From GCA-2733415 sp049609325 (GTDB lineage Bacteria > Bacteroidota > Bacteroidia > Flavobacteriales > Flavobacteriaceae): a DNA stretch of 30,925 nucleotides. A program made the position numbers and the translations under genes. Shown here piece by piece: positions 15,148-23,983 of this stretch (positions within the stretch are counted from its first letter, which is position 1; each line of letters opens with the position of its first letter). The notes beneath the pieces were generated by a model, which had not been told where the DNA came from, did no database searches, and saw only the letters and a list, made by a program, of their open reading frames with translations. The DNA lies in NCBI GenBank assembly GCA_049609325.1, contig JBMYYK010000026.1, positions 1 through 30,925 on the forward strand. Direction: 5' to 3'.

Positions 15148-17574
15148 TTAAAAGCCACCTTCGCCACCACCATTGTCGTTCTGCTGACGTTGAGGTCTTT
15201 TTTTCTTTTGATTTAGTCTGTAAGTAAAGTTCAAACGTATTTGACGTTCACGCCATTGGAATTCACTATAACTATTGGTAACTCCATCAATATAAGTGTC
15301 GGAAATTCGCTTTCTAGAATTGAATAAGTCACTCACATTTAATGATAATGTCCCTTTGTCTTTTAAGATGTCTTTACTAAAGGCCAAATTAACACTTGCC
15401 ACGCCTTTTCTCTTGCTTTGAAAGTTGTCTTGTGGACCTCTGTAATTTAATGAGGTTTGCCAATCAATTTTTGCAGGAAGTTGCACTCTTGAATTTAAAC
15501 GTGTTGACCAGCTATTGGTTTCTGAATCTGGAATGATGTTTTTTCCGTCAGAAGTAATTCTAAAAAAGTTAAAATTACTATTTAGTTTCCACCATTTAAA
15601 CGGTGAGTAATTGAAGGAGAATTCTATTCCGAATCTATCTTCAGAAGCGATGTTTCTTGGTGTTGTTCTTGTAATTGTAGGGTCAATTGGGTCAGCAGCT
15701 CTCACAAATTGGAATACATCTGTAGCGTAATTGTAATATGCAGATGTGCTGAATGTTAATTTATCCCATTTTTTCAAATAGCCTAAATCAACTCCGTTAG
15801 AATATGCTGGGTCTAAATCTGGGTTACCCTGAAAAATATTATTCTCACTAGCTCTTGAAGGGAAGGGGTTAATAAACCACGATCTTGGACGTCTCACACG
15901 TCTGTTATAGCCTAAAGTTAAGCTTTCGTCATCACTAAGTTCATAGGCCAAGTTTAGTGTAGGGAACAATTCTGTATAACGTTTATCAGCGTCTAAATCA
16001 GTTCCGAATACTTTTACAGTAATATTAGAAATTTCCATACGCAACCCAAAAAGGGCTGAGAATTTTCCAAACTTGTTTCCGTATTGTGAATACAAGGCAT
16101 GTACATGTTCATCATATATGAATAGGTTAGAGACATTGTCATCTATTTCAAATTCTCCTGGATTAGAAATTGGATCTGTTTCACGTTTTAGAACATAATC
16201 TGTTTCTTGATTACTCATATTACTCCTGAATCCTGCTTCAAATTGGGCGTTTTCTCCAATAGGCAGGACATAATCTCCTTGAATTAAAAAACGTTCTTGA
16301 TCTTCAAGATTAAATGTTTTTTCACTGGCGTCATGGCTAACTGTGGGATAGGTTTGTGTGCCAGTTATTGTAGCCAATTCGTCATCATTAGAATCTTCGT
16401 ATCTAAAATCGAAGGTTAATTTATGTCCTGATGTTTTGAATTTTTGAGTAAAGTTTAAGTTAAATTCAAGTTGTTTATCAGCTTCATCTTCTAATTCATT
16501 TCTGGTTTTTCGTGCTTCAACAGTGTTGTTGGTATTTTCTGTATTGGTGCGTATACCTGTGTTTGTTGTTCTGTCAGAATCTCTGTAAAGAACACTTCCT
16601 GTTAGTGAGGCATTGTCAGTAATAAAGTACTCCATTCCAAAACGAGAGTTGAAGTTTTTTCGTTCTCTATCATAAGTTCTGTTTTCAATTTGAAAGCGTT
16701 CATTAGGAGCGTTTTGCAAATATTCATTTTTAAAATACGCATTTCCAGGGGCGTCATTATAATTGTAGCCTATGGTAGAAAAGAAATTAGCTTTTTTGGT
16801 TCTGTAATTGAGGTTTGTTGATGCGCCATAGTTTGTAGGTATACCTGTGTTTAAGGTAAAAGAACCGTTAAAACCTAAGGCCTTACCTTTACGTAGTATG
16901 ATATTTAAAATTCCAGCGGTACCTTCGGCATCATAACGTGCAGAGGGTGATGTGATTACTTCTACTTTTTGTATGGCGTCTGCAGGCAGTTGTTTAAGTG
17001 CATCGGTACCACTTGCAAATGTTGACGGCTTTCCGTTTATTAATATACGTACATTCTCGTTACCTCTTAAAGATACCGCTCCTTCAATATCAACAGTAAC
17101 TGACGGTACATTGGCTAGGACATCTTCTGCTGTCCCCCCTTTTACAGTCATGTCTTTCCCAACATTATAGATTTTTTTATCCAACCTAATTTCTACAGTA
17201 CTTTTTTCGGCAATAATTTCTACAGCTTCAAGATTATTAGCATCTGTAGCTAGTGAAATAGTACCTAAATCAAGGTGTGCGGTAATGGAGGTGTTTTTGT
17301 ATACTGCGGGTTTAAATCCTAAAAATTCAATAGAGATGTCATAAACCCCTTCAGAAGCTTTAATCAAAAAACTTCCGTTTTGAGTTGTGATACCTCCGGT
17401 AGTTTTACCTGTTGAGTTATTTGTTAATACTATAGTTGCGTATTCTAAGGGTTGATTGGTTTCCTGATCTACAACTATTCCATTAATCTTAAATTCTTTT
17501 TGTTGTGCAAACACAATTGTGGAAAAAAGAACTAGGGCACTAATGGTTAGGTAAAACCTAATTTGGTGTTTCAT
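15148..17574 (-). CDS. TonB-dependent receptor-like outer-membrane beta-barrel protein
   Basis: The 808-residue protein has a signal peptide (about 1-24, ending IVFAQQ), a carboxypeptidase-D regulatory-like beta-sandwich (about 28-110: INGIVVDQETNQPLEYATI), a plug domain (about 130-228: KKIYNVGKDM, SLRGNENVRILINGKPS, GILNIILRKG), and a long barrel to about 790 of the outer-membrane beta-barrel family (PF14905-like). The barrel contains the typical YNRRVRRPRSWFINPFP segment. The C-terminus is an unusual basic then Gly/Asn-rich tail (QKKKRPQRQQNDNGGGEGGF). There is no SusD-like partner gene next to it, so it is not a classical polysaccharide-utilisation pair; iron, peptide or another substrate is possible. 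Energy would come from TonB/ExbBD elsewhere in the genome. Confidence 0.88.
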   Translation of the reverse strand: MKHQIRFYLTISALVLFSTIVFAQQKEFKINGIVVDQETNQPLEYATIVLTNNSTGKTTGGITTQNGSFLIKASEGVYDISIEFLGFKPAVYKNTSITAHLDLGTISLATDANNLEAVEIIAEKSTVEIRLDKKIYNVGKDMTVKGGTAEDVLANVPSVTVDIEGAVSLRGNENVRILINGKPSTFASGTDALKQLPADAIQKVEVITSPSARYDAEGTAGILNIILRKGKALGFNGSFTLNTGIPTNYGASTNLNYRTKKANFFSTIGYNYNDAPGNAYFKNEYLQNAPNERFQIENRTYDRERKNFNSRFGMEYFITDNASLTGSVLYRDSDRTTNTGIRTNTENTNNTVEARKTRNELEDEADKQLEFNLNFTQKFKTSGHKLTFDFRYEDSNDDELATITGTQTYPTVSHDASEKTFNLEDQERFLIQGDYVLPIGENAQFEAGFRSNMSNQETDYVLKRETDPISNPGEFEIDDNVSNLFIYDEHVHALYSQYGNKFGKFSALFGLRMEISNITVKVFGTDLDADKRYTELFPTLNLAYELSDDESLTLGYNRRVRRPRSWFINPFPSRASENNIFQGNPDLDPAYSNGVDLGYLKKWDKLTFSTSAYYNYATDVFQFVRAADPIDPTITRTTPRNIASEDRFGIEFSFNYSPFKWWKLNSNFNFFRITSDGKNIIPDSETNSWSTRLNSRVQLPAKIDWQTSLNYRGPQDNFQSKRKGVASVNLAFSKDILKDKGTLSLNVSDLFNSRKRISDTYIDGVTNSYSEFQWRERQIRLNFTYRLNQKKKRPQRQQNDNGGGEGGF

Positions 17575-17599
17575 AATAAAGACGTCTAATTAGAAACAC

Positions 17600-17607
17600 C
17601 AAATTTA
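17600..17607 (-). promoter_or_regulatory. -7 promoter element for the outer-membrane receptor
   Basis: Minus-strand TAAATTTG matches TAnnTTTG, 26 bp before the receptor ATG. No -33 element at standard spacing. Confidence 0.35.
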
Positions 17608-17654
17608 CGAATACATATGCTGAGGTTAGTTAAATATGTGTTAAAGCTAAATGC

Positions 17655-17996
17655 TTAAATTATGCTTAAAATGTTTTCAGGTGGTCTACCTACAACAGCT
17701 TTGTTGCCATTAATAACTATAGGACGTTCAATTAATTTAGGATTATTAACCATAGCGGCAATAATTTCTGTATCAGTCATAATTTTACCCTTGAAGTTAT
17801 CTTTCCAAATGGCTTCATTTTTTCGTACAAGTTCAATAGGTGAGATGCCAAGTAAAGTAATGATACGTTTTAATTCATCAATAGTTGGTGGAGTATCTAA
17901 GTACTTAACAATTTCAAATTCTTTTCCTGAGTTTTCTAATAATTCTACGCCGCATCTGGATTTACTGCAACGATTATTGTGGAATATTTTTATCAT
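17655..17996 (-). CDS. arsC: ArsC/Spx-family protein (glutaredoxin-type arsenate reductase-like)
   Basis: The 113-residue protein has the ArsC/Spx thioredoxin-like fold: MIKIFHNNRCSKSR with the single active cysteine C10, EFEIVKYLDTPPTIDELK, and the C-terminal family signature RPIVINGNKAVVGRPP. The family includes glutaredoxin-linked arsenate reductases and related proteins of unknown substrate. There is no arsenite pump or ArsR regulator nearby, and it starts only 1 bp after the prfB stop, in the same direction. This points to a housekeeping redox role as much as to arsenic resistance. Another cysteine, C15, is not in a CxxC arrangement. Confidence 0.85.
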   Translation of the reverse strand: MIKIFHNNRCSKSRCGVELLENSGKEFEIVKYLDTPPTIDELKRIITLLGISPIELVRKNEAIWKDNFKGKIMTDTEIIAAMVNNPKLIERPIVINGNKAVVGRPPENILSII

Positions 17997-17997
17997 G

Positions 17998-19107
17998 TTA
18001 TATGGTGTTAGTGTCTGTTTCTTGTTGTCCCATTGCCATAAGGTAAGCCTTTAAAAAGCTGTCAATTTTTCCATTCATGACTGCATCAACATTTCCTGTT
18101 TCATGAGCAGTTCTAACATCTTTTACAAGTTTATAAGGATGCATGACGTAGTTTCGTATTTGGCTACCCCATTCAATTTTCATTTTACTGTCTTCAATAG
18201 AGGTACGTGCTTCTTGTTGTTTTTTTAGTTCAATTTCATATAATTGAGATTTTAACATTTGCATGGCACGTGTTCTGTTGTCTTGTTGAGAGCGTGTTTC
18301 TGAACATGAAATTTGAATCCCTGATGGTTTGTGTGTTAATTGTACTTTGGTTTCAACTTTATTAACGTTTTGTCCTCCAGCACCGCTAGAACGGGATGTG
18401 ACAATTTCTATATCTGCGGGATTAATATTTACTTCAATAGTATCATCAACAGATGGATACACATACACAGAAGCAAATGATGTGTGTCTTTTGGCATTAC
18501 TATCAAACGGAGAAATACGTACCAATCTGTGTACACCGTTTTCGCCTTTTAACCACCCAAAGGCAAAGTCGCCTTCAATTTCTATAGTTACAGTTTTTAC
18601 GCCTGCAACATCGCCTGCTTGGTAGTTTAATTCTTTAGTTTTAAAGCCTTGATCTTCACAATACATCAGGTACATGCGCAATAACATTTCTGCCCAATCA
18701 CAGCTTTCAGTTCCACCTGCACCAGCAGTTATTTGTAACACAGCACTTAGAGAGTCACCTTCTTCAGAAAGCATGTTTTTAAACTCTAAGTCTTCTAATT
18801 GCGTATTGATTTTTGAGTACAACTCTGTAACTTCAGTTTCATCAACTTCCCCTTCATTATAAAACTCAATGAGTATTTGAAGTTCATCAATTAAATTTGA
18901 AGCCGTGTTAAAATCAGATACCCATTTTTTCTGAACTCTCAATTCTTTCATGACCAACTCAGCTTCTTTGGGATTGTTCCAGAAATTAGGGTCAAAAGTT
19001 TTTTCTTCTTGGTTGGCTATTTCAATTTTTTTAGCCTCAATATTAAGATATCTTCTCAGGGCATTTAAGCGTTCAATAATGTCTTTATTTTGTTCTGATG
19101 ATATCAT
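17998..19107 (-). CDS. prfB: Peptide chain release factor 2, uninterrupted frame
   Basis: RF2 reads UAA and UGA stop codons and triggers peptide release. The 369-residue product has the RF2 recognition tripeptide SPF (199-201, in VRISPFDSNAKR) and the universal GGQ (244-246, in SSGAGGQNVNK). The N-terminal part aligns with E. coli RF2 through LRRYLNIEAKK. In E. coli and most bacteria a TGA after CTT at this point needs a +1 frameshift. Here the codons read TAT CTT AAT ATT with no stop, so autoregulation by frameshifting is absent. The arsC-like gene starts 1 bp after the stop and is probably cotranscribed. Confidence 0.96.
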   Translation of the reverse strand: MISSEQNKDIIERLNALRRYLNIEAKKIEIANQEEKTFDPNFWNNPKEAELVMKELRVQKKWVSDFNTASNLIDELQILIEFYNEGEVDETEVTELYSKINTQLEDLEFKNMLSEEGDSLSAVLQITAGAGGTESCDWAEMLLRMYLMYCEDQGFKTKELNYQAGDVAGVKTVTIEIEGDFAFGWLKGENGVHRLVRISPFDSNAKRHTSFASVYVYPSVDDTIEVNINPADIEIVTSRSSGAGGQNVNKVETKVQLTHKPSGIQISCSETRSQQDNRTRAMQMLKSQLYEIELKKQQEARTSIEDSKMKIEWGSQIRNYVMHPYKLVKDVRTAHETGNVDAVMNGKIDSFLKAYLMAMGQQETDTNTI

Positions 19108-19155
19108 ATAATTGTTTACTTTTATTCCACAAAAATAGAATTTTTAACGTTCAAT

Positions 19156-20178
19156 ATGGAAATAAATTTAATAAGTGATACTGTAACACGTCCGTCTAAA
19201 GATATGTTGGCTCAAATGATGGCTGCAACAGTTGGAGATGATGTGTTTGGAGATGATCCTACAGTAAATGCGCTACAAGATAAAGTTGCTAAATTATTTG
19301 GTATGGAAGCTGCGTTGTTTTTCCCTTCTGGGACAATGGCTAATCAAGCAGCTATTAAATTACATACACAACCTGGAGATAAAATGTATTGCGACAAATT
19401 TGCGCATGTGTATAATTTTGAAGGCGGTGGTGCCGCGTTTAATTCAGGCGTAACGTGTAGTTTGCTTGATGGCGACAGAGGTATGTTTACAGCTGCACAA
19501 CTGGAAGATGCAATAACACCTAAAGATAACATACACTTAGCGTTATCTAGTTTAGTGTGCATTGAAAATACAACAAACAAAGGAGGGGGCGCTTGTTGGG
19601 ACTTTAAAGAATTACAAAAAATACGAGCAGTTTGCGATGCTCATAATTTAAGTTTTCATTTAGATGGAGCCCGATTATTTAATGCGTTAGTAGTAAATGG
19701 AGAAACCCCACAGCAATACGGACAGTTGTTTGATACAATTTCGATATGTTTATCAAAAGGACTTGGAGCTCCGGTAGGATCGGTATTGATAGGCAGTAAA
19801 GCTGATATGGAAAAAGCGTTACGTATTAGAAAATTATTTGGAGGTGGAATGCGTCAAGCTGGATATTTAGCTCAAGCGGCTATCTATGCGTTAGATAATA
19901 ATGTACAGCGCTTAGCTAATGATCATCAAAAAGCTAAAGAATTAGGAGAGGTGCTAACTAATTGTACTTTTGTAAGTAAGGTGGAACCTATAGAAACTAA
20001 TATTGTTATTTTTTACCTTACTGATGATATTAATGAAGATGACTTTATTGCAAAAATGAAAACCCATAACATATTATTAATTAGTATGGGTGGTGGTAAA
20101 TTACGTATGGTGACTCATCTAAATTATACTAACGACATGCATGAAGCTTGTATGCAGGTGTTGAAATCGTTTGATTAA
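19156..20178 (+). CDS. ltaE: Low-specificity L-threonine aldolase
   Basis: This PLP enzyme (fold type I) cleaves threonine or allo-threonine to glycine and acetaldehyde. The 340-residue protein has the expected motifs: an N-terminal ISDTVTRPSKDML, VGDDVFGDDPTVN, FPSGTMANQ (56-64), HVYNFEGGG, HLDGARLFNA (D170 near the PLP pyridine) and ICLSKGLGAPVGS with Schiff-base lysine K201. It is transcribed away from prfB across a 48-bp gap and has a hairpin terminator behind it. The substrate stereochemistry cannot be read, and ltaE is used in the broad sense. Confidence 0.93.
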   Translation: MEINLISDTVTRPSKDMLAQMMAATVGDDVFGDDPTVNALQDKVAKLFGMEAALFFPSGTMANQAAIKLHTQPGDKMYCDKFAHVYNFEGGGAAFNSGVTCSLLDGDRGMFTAAQLEDAITPKDNIHLALSSLVCIENTTNKGGGACWDFKELQKIRAVCDAHNLSFHLDGARLFNALVVNGETPQQYGQLFDTISICLSKGLGAPVGSVLIGSKADMEKALRIRKLFGGGMRQAGYLAQAAIYALDNNVQRLANDHQKAKELGEVLTNCTFVSKVEPIETNIVIFYLTDDINEDDFIAKMKTHNILLISMGGGKLRMVTHLNYTNDMHEACMQVLKSFD

Positions 20179-20186
20179 AAGTAACT

Positions 20187-20220
20187 ACTAAGGGCTGCTA
20201 AATGTAGCCCTTAGTGTTTT
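20187..20220. terminator. Terminator hairpin between threonine aldolase and ybaB
   Basis: A 10-bp stem ACTAAGGGCT/AGCCCTTAGT (20187-20196 with 20206-20215) with a 9-nt loop is followed by GTTTT. It lies between convergent genes; the T-tract is better for the plus strand than for the minus strand. Confidence 0.65.
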
Positions 20221-20542
20221 AAAACATATTATCCATGCCAGGAATATTTGGCATGCCTTCTTTGGCAACAGCTCCGAGTTCAGTTTCGTTAACTTCTGTA
20301 GCCTTTTTAATAGCTTTGTTAAGTGTTAAGATTAAATAATCTTCTAATTGTTCTTTGTCTTCTAATAAAGTATCGTCAATTGTAATATTTTTTATTTCTC
20401 TGTTGGCAGTAAGAGTAATCTGTAATAAATTATCTGAACTACTTTCGTCTATTAACACTGTGTTTAAGCGTTGTTTTGTAGCTTCTACTTTAGCTTGGGT
20501 TTCTTTTAGTTTCCCCATCATGCCCATTAAATCTCCAAACAT
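20219..20542 (-). CDS. ybaB: YbaB/EbfC family nucleoid-associated protein
   Basis: The 107-residue protein begins MFGDLMGMMGKLKETQAKVEATKQRL, the standard YbaB amphipathic helix. It continues with a beta-sheet core (LLQITLTANREIKNITID) and a second helix (EQLEDYLILTLNKAIKKATE), ending in the methionine/glycine-rich PNIPGMDNMF. Family members bind DNA as dimers and are abundant small nucleoid proteins. In many bacteria the gene sits with dnaX and recR; here it does not. It reads divergently from the prolyl oligopeptidase gene. Confidence 0.9.
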   Translation of the reverse strand: MFGDLMGMMGKLKETQAKVEATKQRLNTVLIDESSSDNLLQITLTANREIKNITIDDTLLEDKEQLEDYLILTLNKAIKKATEVNETELGAVAKEGMPNIPGMDNMF

Positions 20543-20607
20543 TTTTAGTCGTTTTTAGTATTAGTAAATAGTTTTTGTATTTTTAAAGGTCGAAAATACT
20601 AAATAAA

Positions 20608-22743
20608 ATGATAAAAAAACTTTCAGTCCTTATTCTTACGCTTATTTTTGCAACCGCTTGTAAAAAAGATAAGCCCATGACAATTACAGATACAATTCTT
20701 GCACCTACAGCAGAAAAGAAACCAAAAACTCTGGAAATACATAATGATGTTAGAGTTGATAATTACTATTGGTTAAATGAAAAGGACAATGAAGAGGTAA
20801 TAGACTATCTTGAAAGAGAGAATGACTATTACAATAAAATGACTGCAGATACTAAAGAACTTCAAAAGTCATTGTTTGAAGAAATGAAAAGCAGAATTAA
20901 GGAAGATGATTCTTCTGTGCCATATAAGTATAATGGGTATTGGTATATTACAAAGTATGAAACAGGTAAAAACTACCCTATTTATACAAGAAAAAAAGAT
21001 TCTCTAACTGCAGAAGAGGAAGTGTTGTTTGATTGTAATAAAATGGCAGAAGGGCAATCTTATTTCAACTTAAATGGTATTAACGTGAGTCCGGATAACA
21101 AATTTGTAGCATTTGGAGTTGATACTATTAGTAGACGTCAGTATGTAATTCAAATTAAAAACATTGCAACTGGAGAGGTGCTGCCATATAAAATAGAGAA
21201 TACTACCGGAGGTTCTACTTGGGCCAACGATAATATGACTTTGTTTTACACCAGAAAAGATGATGAAACCTTACGTTCGGATAGAATTTTTAAGCACTTT
21301 TTAAATGATAATCCAAAAAATGATAAGGAAATCTATAATGAAAAAGACGACACATTTAGCACATTTGTGTATAAGTCAAAATCAAAAAAATATATCATTA
21401 TCGGGTCAAGCAGTACTTTAACTAGTGAGTATAGAATATTAAATGCGAACACTCCAGATGGTGATTTTAAAGTATTCCAACCAAGAGAGCGAGGGTTAGA
21501 ATATGATATTGCACATTTTGACGATAAATTCTATATCGTTACAAATAAAGATAAAGCTACCAACTTTAAATTGATGGTGACTTCAGAGGATAGCACTAGT
21601 CAAGAGAATTGGAAAGATTTCATTCCGCATAGAGCAGATGTGCTGTTAGAAGATATAGAAATTTTTAAAGATTATTTAGTAGTTAGTGAACGTCAAAATG
21701 GGTTGTCAAAACTAAAAATATCACGCTGGGATGGTACGGCATCATATTACTTGCCGTTTGACAGTGAAACCTATTCTGCGTATACCTCTGTAAATGTAGA
21801 TTTTGATACAGACATATTACGTTACGGTTATAACTCTTTTACAACACCGTCTTCAATTATAGATTTCAATATGAAAACTAAAGAAAAAGAGGTGAAAAAG
21901 GAGCAAGAGGTTTTAGGCGGTAAATTTGATAAAAACAACTATACATCAGAACGTATCTGGGCTACAGCGAGAGACGGACAAAAAATTGCGATTTCTTTAG
22001 TGTATAGAAAAGACACTAAGTTAACTGAAAACACACCGTTATTGCAGTATGCTTATGGATCTTACGGATATACAATTCCTGATAGCTTTAGCACCACACG
22101 TTTGAGTTTATTGGATAGAGGGTTTGTGTACGCAATTGCTCATATTAGAGGAAGCGAATATTTAGGAAGACAGTGGTATGAAGATGGTAAACTGTATAAC
22201 AAGATGAATACGTTTACAGACTTTGTTGATTGCTCTAAACATTTAATAAAAGAAAAATATACCTCAGCTGATCATCTATATGCTATGGGAGGTAGTGCAG
22301 GAGGACTGTTAATGGGAGCAGTGATGAATATTAGTCCAGAAACCTATAATGGTGTTGTAGCTGCAGTTCCTTTTGTTGATGTAGTAACAACAATGTTAGA
22401 CGATTCAATTCCGTTAACAACAGGAGAATATGACGAGTGGGGTAATCCAAATGAAAAAGGCTATTATGATTATATGAAATCATATTCACCTTATGATAAT
22501 GTGAAAGCACAAAACTACCCGAATACACTTATATTAACAGGTTTTCACGATTCACAAGTGCAATATTTTGAACCAGCAAAATGGACGGCTAAACTAAGAG
22601 AGTTAAAAACAGATGATAACTTGTTATTGTTTAAATGTGATATGGATTCTGGTCACGGTGGAGCATCAGGACGATTTGAAGCGTTAAAAGAAGTTGCAGA
22701 AGAATATGCCTTTATGTTAACTTTAGAAGGTATAAAGGAGTAA
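20608..22743 (+). CDS. S9 family prolyl oligopeptidase / oligopeptidase B-like lipoprotein
   Basis: The 711-residue serine peptidase has a seven-bladed beta-propeller (about 80-430) and a C-terminal alpha/beta-hydrolase domain (about 445-711). The catalytic triad is S563 in GGSAGG, D648 in FHDSQV and H683 in DSGHGGASGR. The hydrolase domain with AYGSYGY and RGSEYLGRQWYEDGK is typical of oligopeptidase B (PtrB), which cuts after basic residues in short peptides. The N-terminus MIKKLSVLILTLIFATACKK is a lipoprotein signal with C18 as the lipidated cysteine, so the enzyme is periplasmic or membrane-anchored, unlike the cytoplasmic E. coli form. It is followed by a promoter for the PLP-enzyme pair. 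Confidence 0.92.
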   Translation: MIKKLSVLILTLIFATACKKDKPMTITDTILAPTAEKKPKTLEIHNDVRVDNYYWLNEKDNEEVIDYLERENDYYNKMTADTKELQKSLFEEMKSRIKEDDSSVPYKYNGYWYITKYETGKNYPIYTRKKDSLTAEEEVLFDCNKMAEGQSYFNLNGINVSPDNKFVAFGVDTISRRQYVIQIKNIATGEVLPYKIENTTGGSTWANDNMTLFYTRKDDETLRSDRIFKHFLNDNPKNDKEIYNEKDDTFSTFVYKSKSKKYIIIGSSSTLTSEYRILNANTPDGDFKVFQPRERGLEYDIAHFDDKFYIVTNKDKATNFKLMVTSEDSTSQENWKDFIPHRADVLLEDIEIFKDYLVVSERQNGLSKLKISRWDGTASYYLPFDSETYSAYTSVNVDFDTDILRYGYNSFTTPSSIIDFNMKTKEKEVKKEQEVLGGKFDKNNYTSERIWATARDGQKIAISLVYRKDTKLTENTPLLQYAYGSYGYTIPDSFSTTRLSLLDRGFVYAIAHIRGSEYLGRQWYEDGKLYNKMNTFTDFVDCSKHLIKEKYTSADHLYAMGGSAGGLLMGAVMNISPETYNGVVAAVPFVDVVTTMLDDSIPLTTGEYDEWGNPNEKGYYDYMKSYSPYDNVKAQNYPNTLILTGFHDSQVQYFEPAKWTAKLRELKTDDNLLLFKCDMDSGHGGASGRFEALKEVAEEYAFMLTLEGIKE

Positions 22744-22754
22744 AAAAAAATGAC

Positions 22755-22762
22755 TATCTTTG
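22755..22762 (+). promoter_or_regulatory. -7 promoter element for the cysteine/cysteate synthase-like gene
   Basis: TATCTTTG matches TAnnTTTG exactly and lies 53 bp before the ATG, directly behind the oligopeptidase stop. The -33 region overlaps the end of the preceding gene and has no clear TTG at 19 bp. Confidence 0.45.
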
Positions 22763-22814
22763 CCGGGTTAATTTATTAACATTTAGGTAAATCATACCAA
22801 TAGAAATACCATTT

Positions 22815-23855
22815 ATGAAAGAAGACATTCAAGCATATAACAGTGTTTTAGATTTAGTAGGAAACACACCATTAATACAACTTGATACCATTACTCAAAA
22901 GCTAAAAGGAAATTTTTACGCAAAAGTAGAGGCTTTTAATCCTGGTCACTCATCCAAAGACAGAATTGCCTTATATATTTTAGAGCAAGCTGAAAAGAAA
23001 GGACTTATAAAGCCTGGAGATACAATTATAGAAACTACTTCTGGTAATACAGGGTTTAGTATTGCAATGGTAAGTATCATTAAAGGCTATGAGTGTATTT
23101 TAGCAGTAAGCTCTAAGTCTTCACCAGATAAGATAGATATGTTGCGTACAATGGGTGCAAAAGTATATGTGTGTCCAGCAAATGTTAGTGCTGATGATCC
23201 AAGATCTTACTATGAAGTTGCCAAGCGTTTACATAAAGAAATTAAAGGTTCTGTATATATAAATCAGTATTTTAACGAGTTAAATATAGACGCACATTAC
23301 CACTCAACTGGTCCAGAAATTTGGAGCCAAACTAATGGTAAAATCACACATTTGGTAGCGTGTAGCGGAACTGGAGGGACTATTTCTGGAACAGCAAAAT
23401 ATTTAAAAGAACAAAATCCTGAAATTCAAGTTTTAGGAGTTGATGCTTTCGGATCTGTTTTAAAAAGTTTCCATGAAACCAGAGAATTTGATAAAAGTGA
23501 AATTTACCCGTACAGAATTGAAGGTTTAGGTAAAAACCTAATTCCTTCGGCTACAGATTTTGATGCTATTGATGAATTCATTAAAGTAACCGATCAAGAA
23601 AGTGCACATACTGCTAGAGAGCTGGCAAAAACGGAAGGGTTATTTGTAGGGTATACTAGTGGTGCGGCTATGCAAGCAGTAAAGCAATATGCTGAACAAG
23701 GAAAATTTGATGAGAATAGTAACATAGTAGTAATTTTTCCTGATCATGGTTCGCGTTATATGAGTAAAATATATAATGATCAATGGATGGATGATCAAGG
23801 GTTTTTCGATTCTGTTCAAGAAGAGGATCCGAAAAAAATTGAATACGTCAAATAA
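22815..23855 (+). CDS. PLP-dependent cysteine synthase/cystathionine beta-synthase family enzyme; candidate cysteate synthase
   Basis: The 346-residue protein is a fold-type II PLP enzyme. The PLP lysine is K48 in NPGHSSKDRIA, the substrate loop is TTSGNTG (74-80), and the phosphate-binding loop is CSGTGGTISG (GTGGT at 185-189). The YRIEGLGKNLIP segment and EGLFVGYTSGAAM resemble cystathionine beta-synthase-like members more than CysK, and it has no C-terminal CBS or ferredoxin domain. Such enzymes replace the beta-substituent of serine, O-acetylserine or O-phosphoserine. The next gene is an alpha-oxoamine synthase, the pairing expected for sulfonolipid synthesis, so sulfite-using cysteate synthase is a reasonable specific guess. 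Plain cysteine synthase or cystathionine beta-synthase remain possible. Confidence 0.85.
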   Translation: MKEDIQAYNSVLDLVGNTPLIQLDTITQKLKGNFYAKVEAFNPGHSSKDRIALYILEQAEKKGLIKPGDTIIETTSGNTGFSIAMVSIIKGYECILAVSSKSSPDKIDMLRTMGAKVYVCPANVSADDPRSYYEVAKRLHKEIKGSVYINQYFNELNIDAHYHSTGPEIWSQTNGKITHLVACSGTGGTISGTAKYLKEQNPEIQVLGVDAFGSVLKSFHETREFDKSEIYPYRIEGLGKNLIPSATDFDAIDEFIKVTDQESAHTARELAKTEGLFVGYTSGAAMQAVKQYAEQGKFDENSNIVVIFPDHGSRYMSKIYNDQWMDDQGFFDSVQEEDPKKIEYVK

Positions 23856-23873
23856 TAATAAGCGTTATTATTA
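23853..23873. repeat. 21-bp AT palindrome overlapping the stop codon of the synthase gene
   Basis: TAATAATAA (23853-23861) and TTATTATTA (23865-23873) are inverse complements around GCG. The left arm gives three in-frame TAA stops in a row. Probably part of the transcript end rather than a separate site. Confidence 0.4.
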
Positions 23874-23878
23874 CGTTA

Positions 23879-23912
23879 AAAAGAGCGTTGGTTATTAGCC
23901 AACGCTTTTTTT
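23879..23912 (+). terminator. Terminator hairpin between the two PLP-enzyme genes
   Basis: The stem AGCGTTGG/CCAACGCT (23884-23891 with 23899-23906), with A-T pairs below it and a run of T after it, is a good rho-independent terminator or attenuator. The acyltransferase gene starts 71 bp later and so may have its own start of transcription. Confidence 0.75.
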
Positions 23913-23983
23913 GTTGGTGAAAATATTATGATAAAAGGGTTTATTTAATTATTTTCGCCGTTGTAAAATCTAAAATTGATAGA

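Noticed and set aside
15148..17574. SusC/SusD polysaccharide-utilisation locus
   Set aside because: The barrel belongs to the smaller beta-barrel family and has no SusD-like lipoprotein or glycoside hydrolase beside it.
17655..17996. Arsenic-resistance operon
   Set aside because: Only the ArsC-like reductase is present, joined to prfB; there is no arsenite pump, ArsR regulator or related gene nearby.
17662..18054. 130-codon plus-strand frame over the arsC-like gene
   Set aside because: Antisense to a clear ArsC/Spx-family protein and the prfB end; hydrophobic stretches arise from the complement of acidic and lysine codons.
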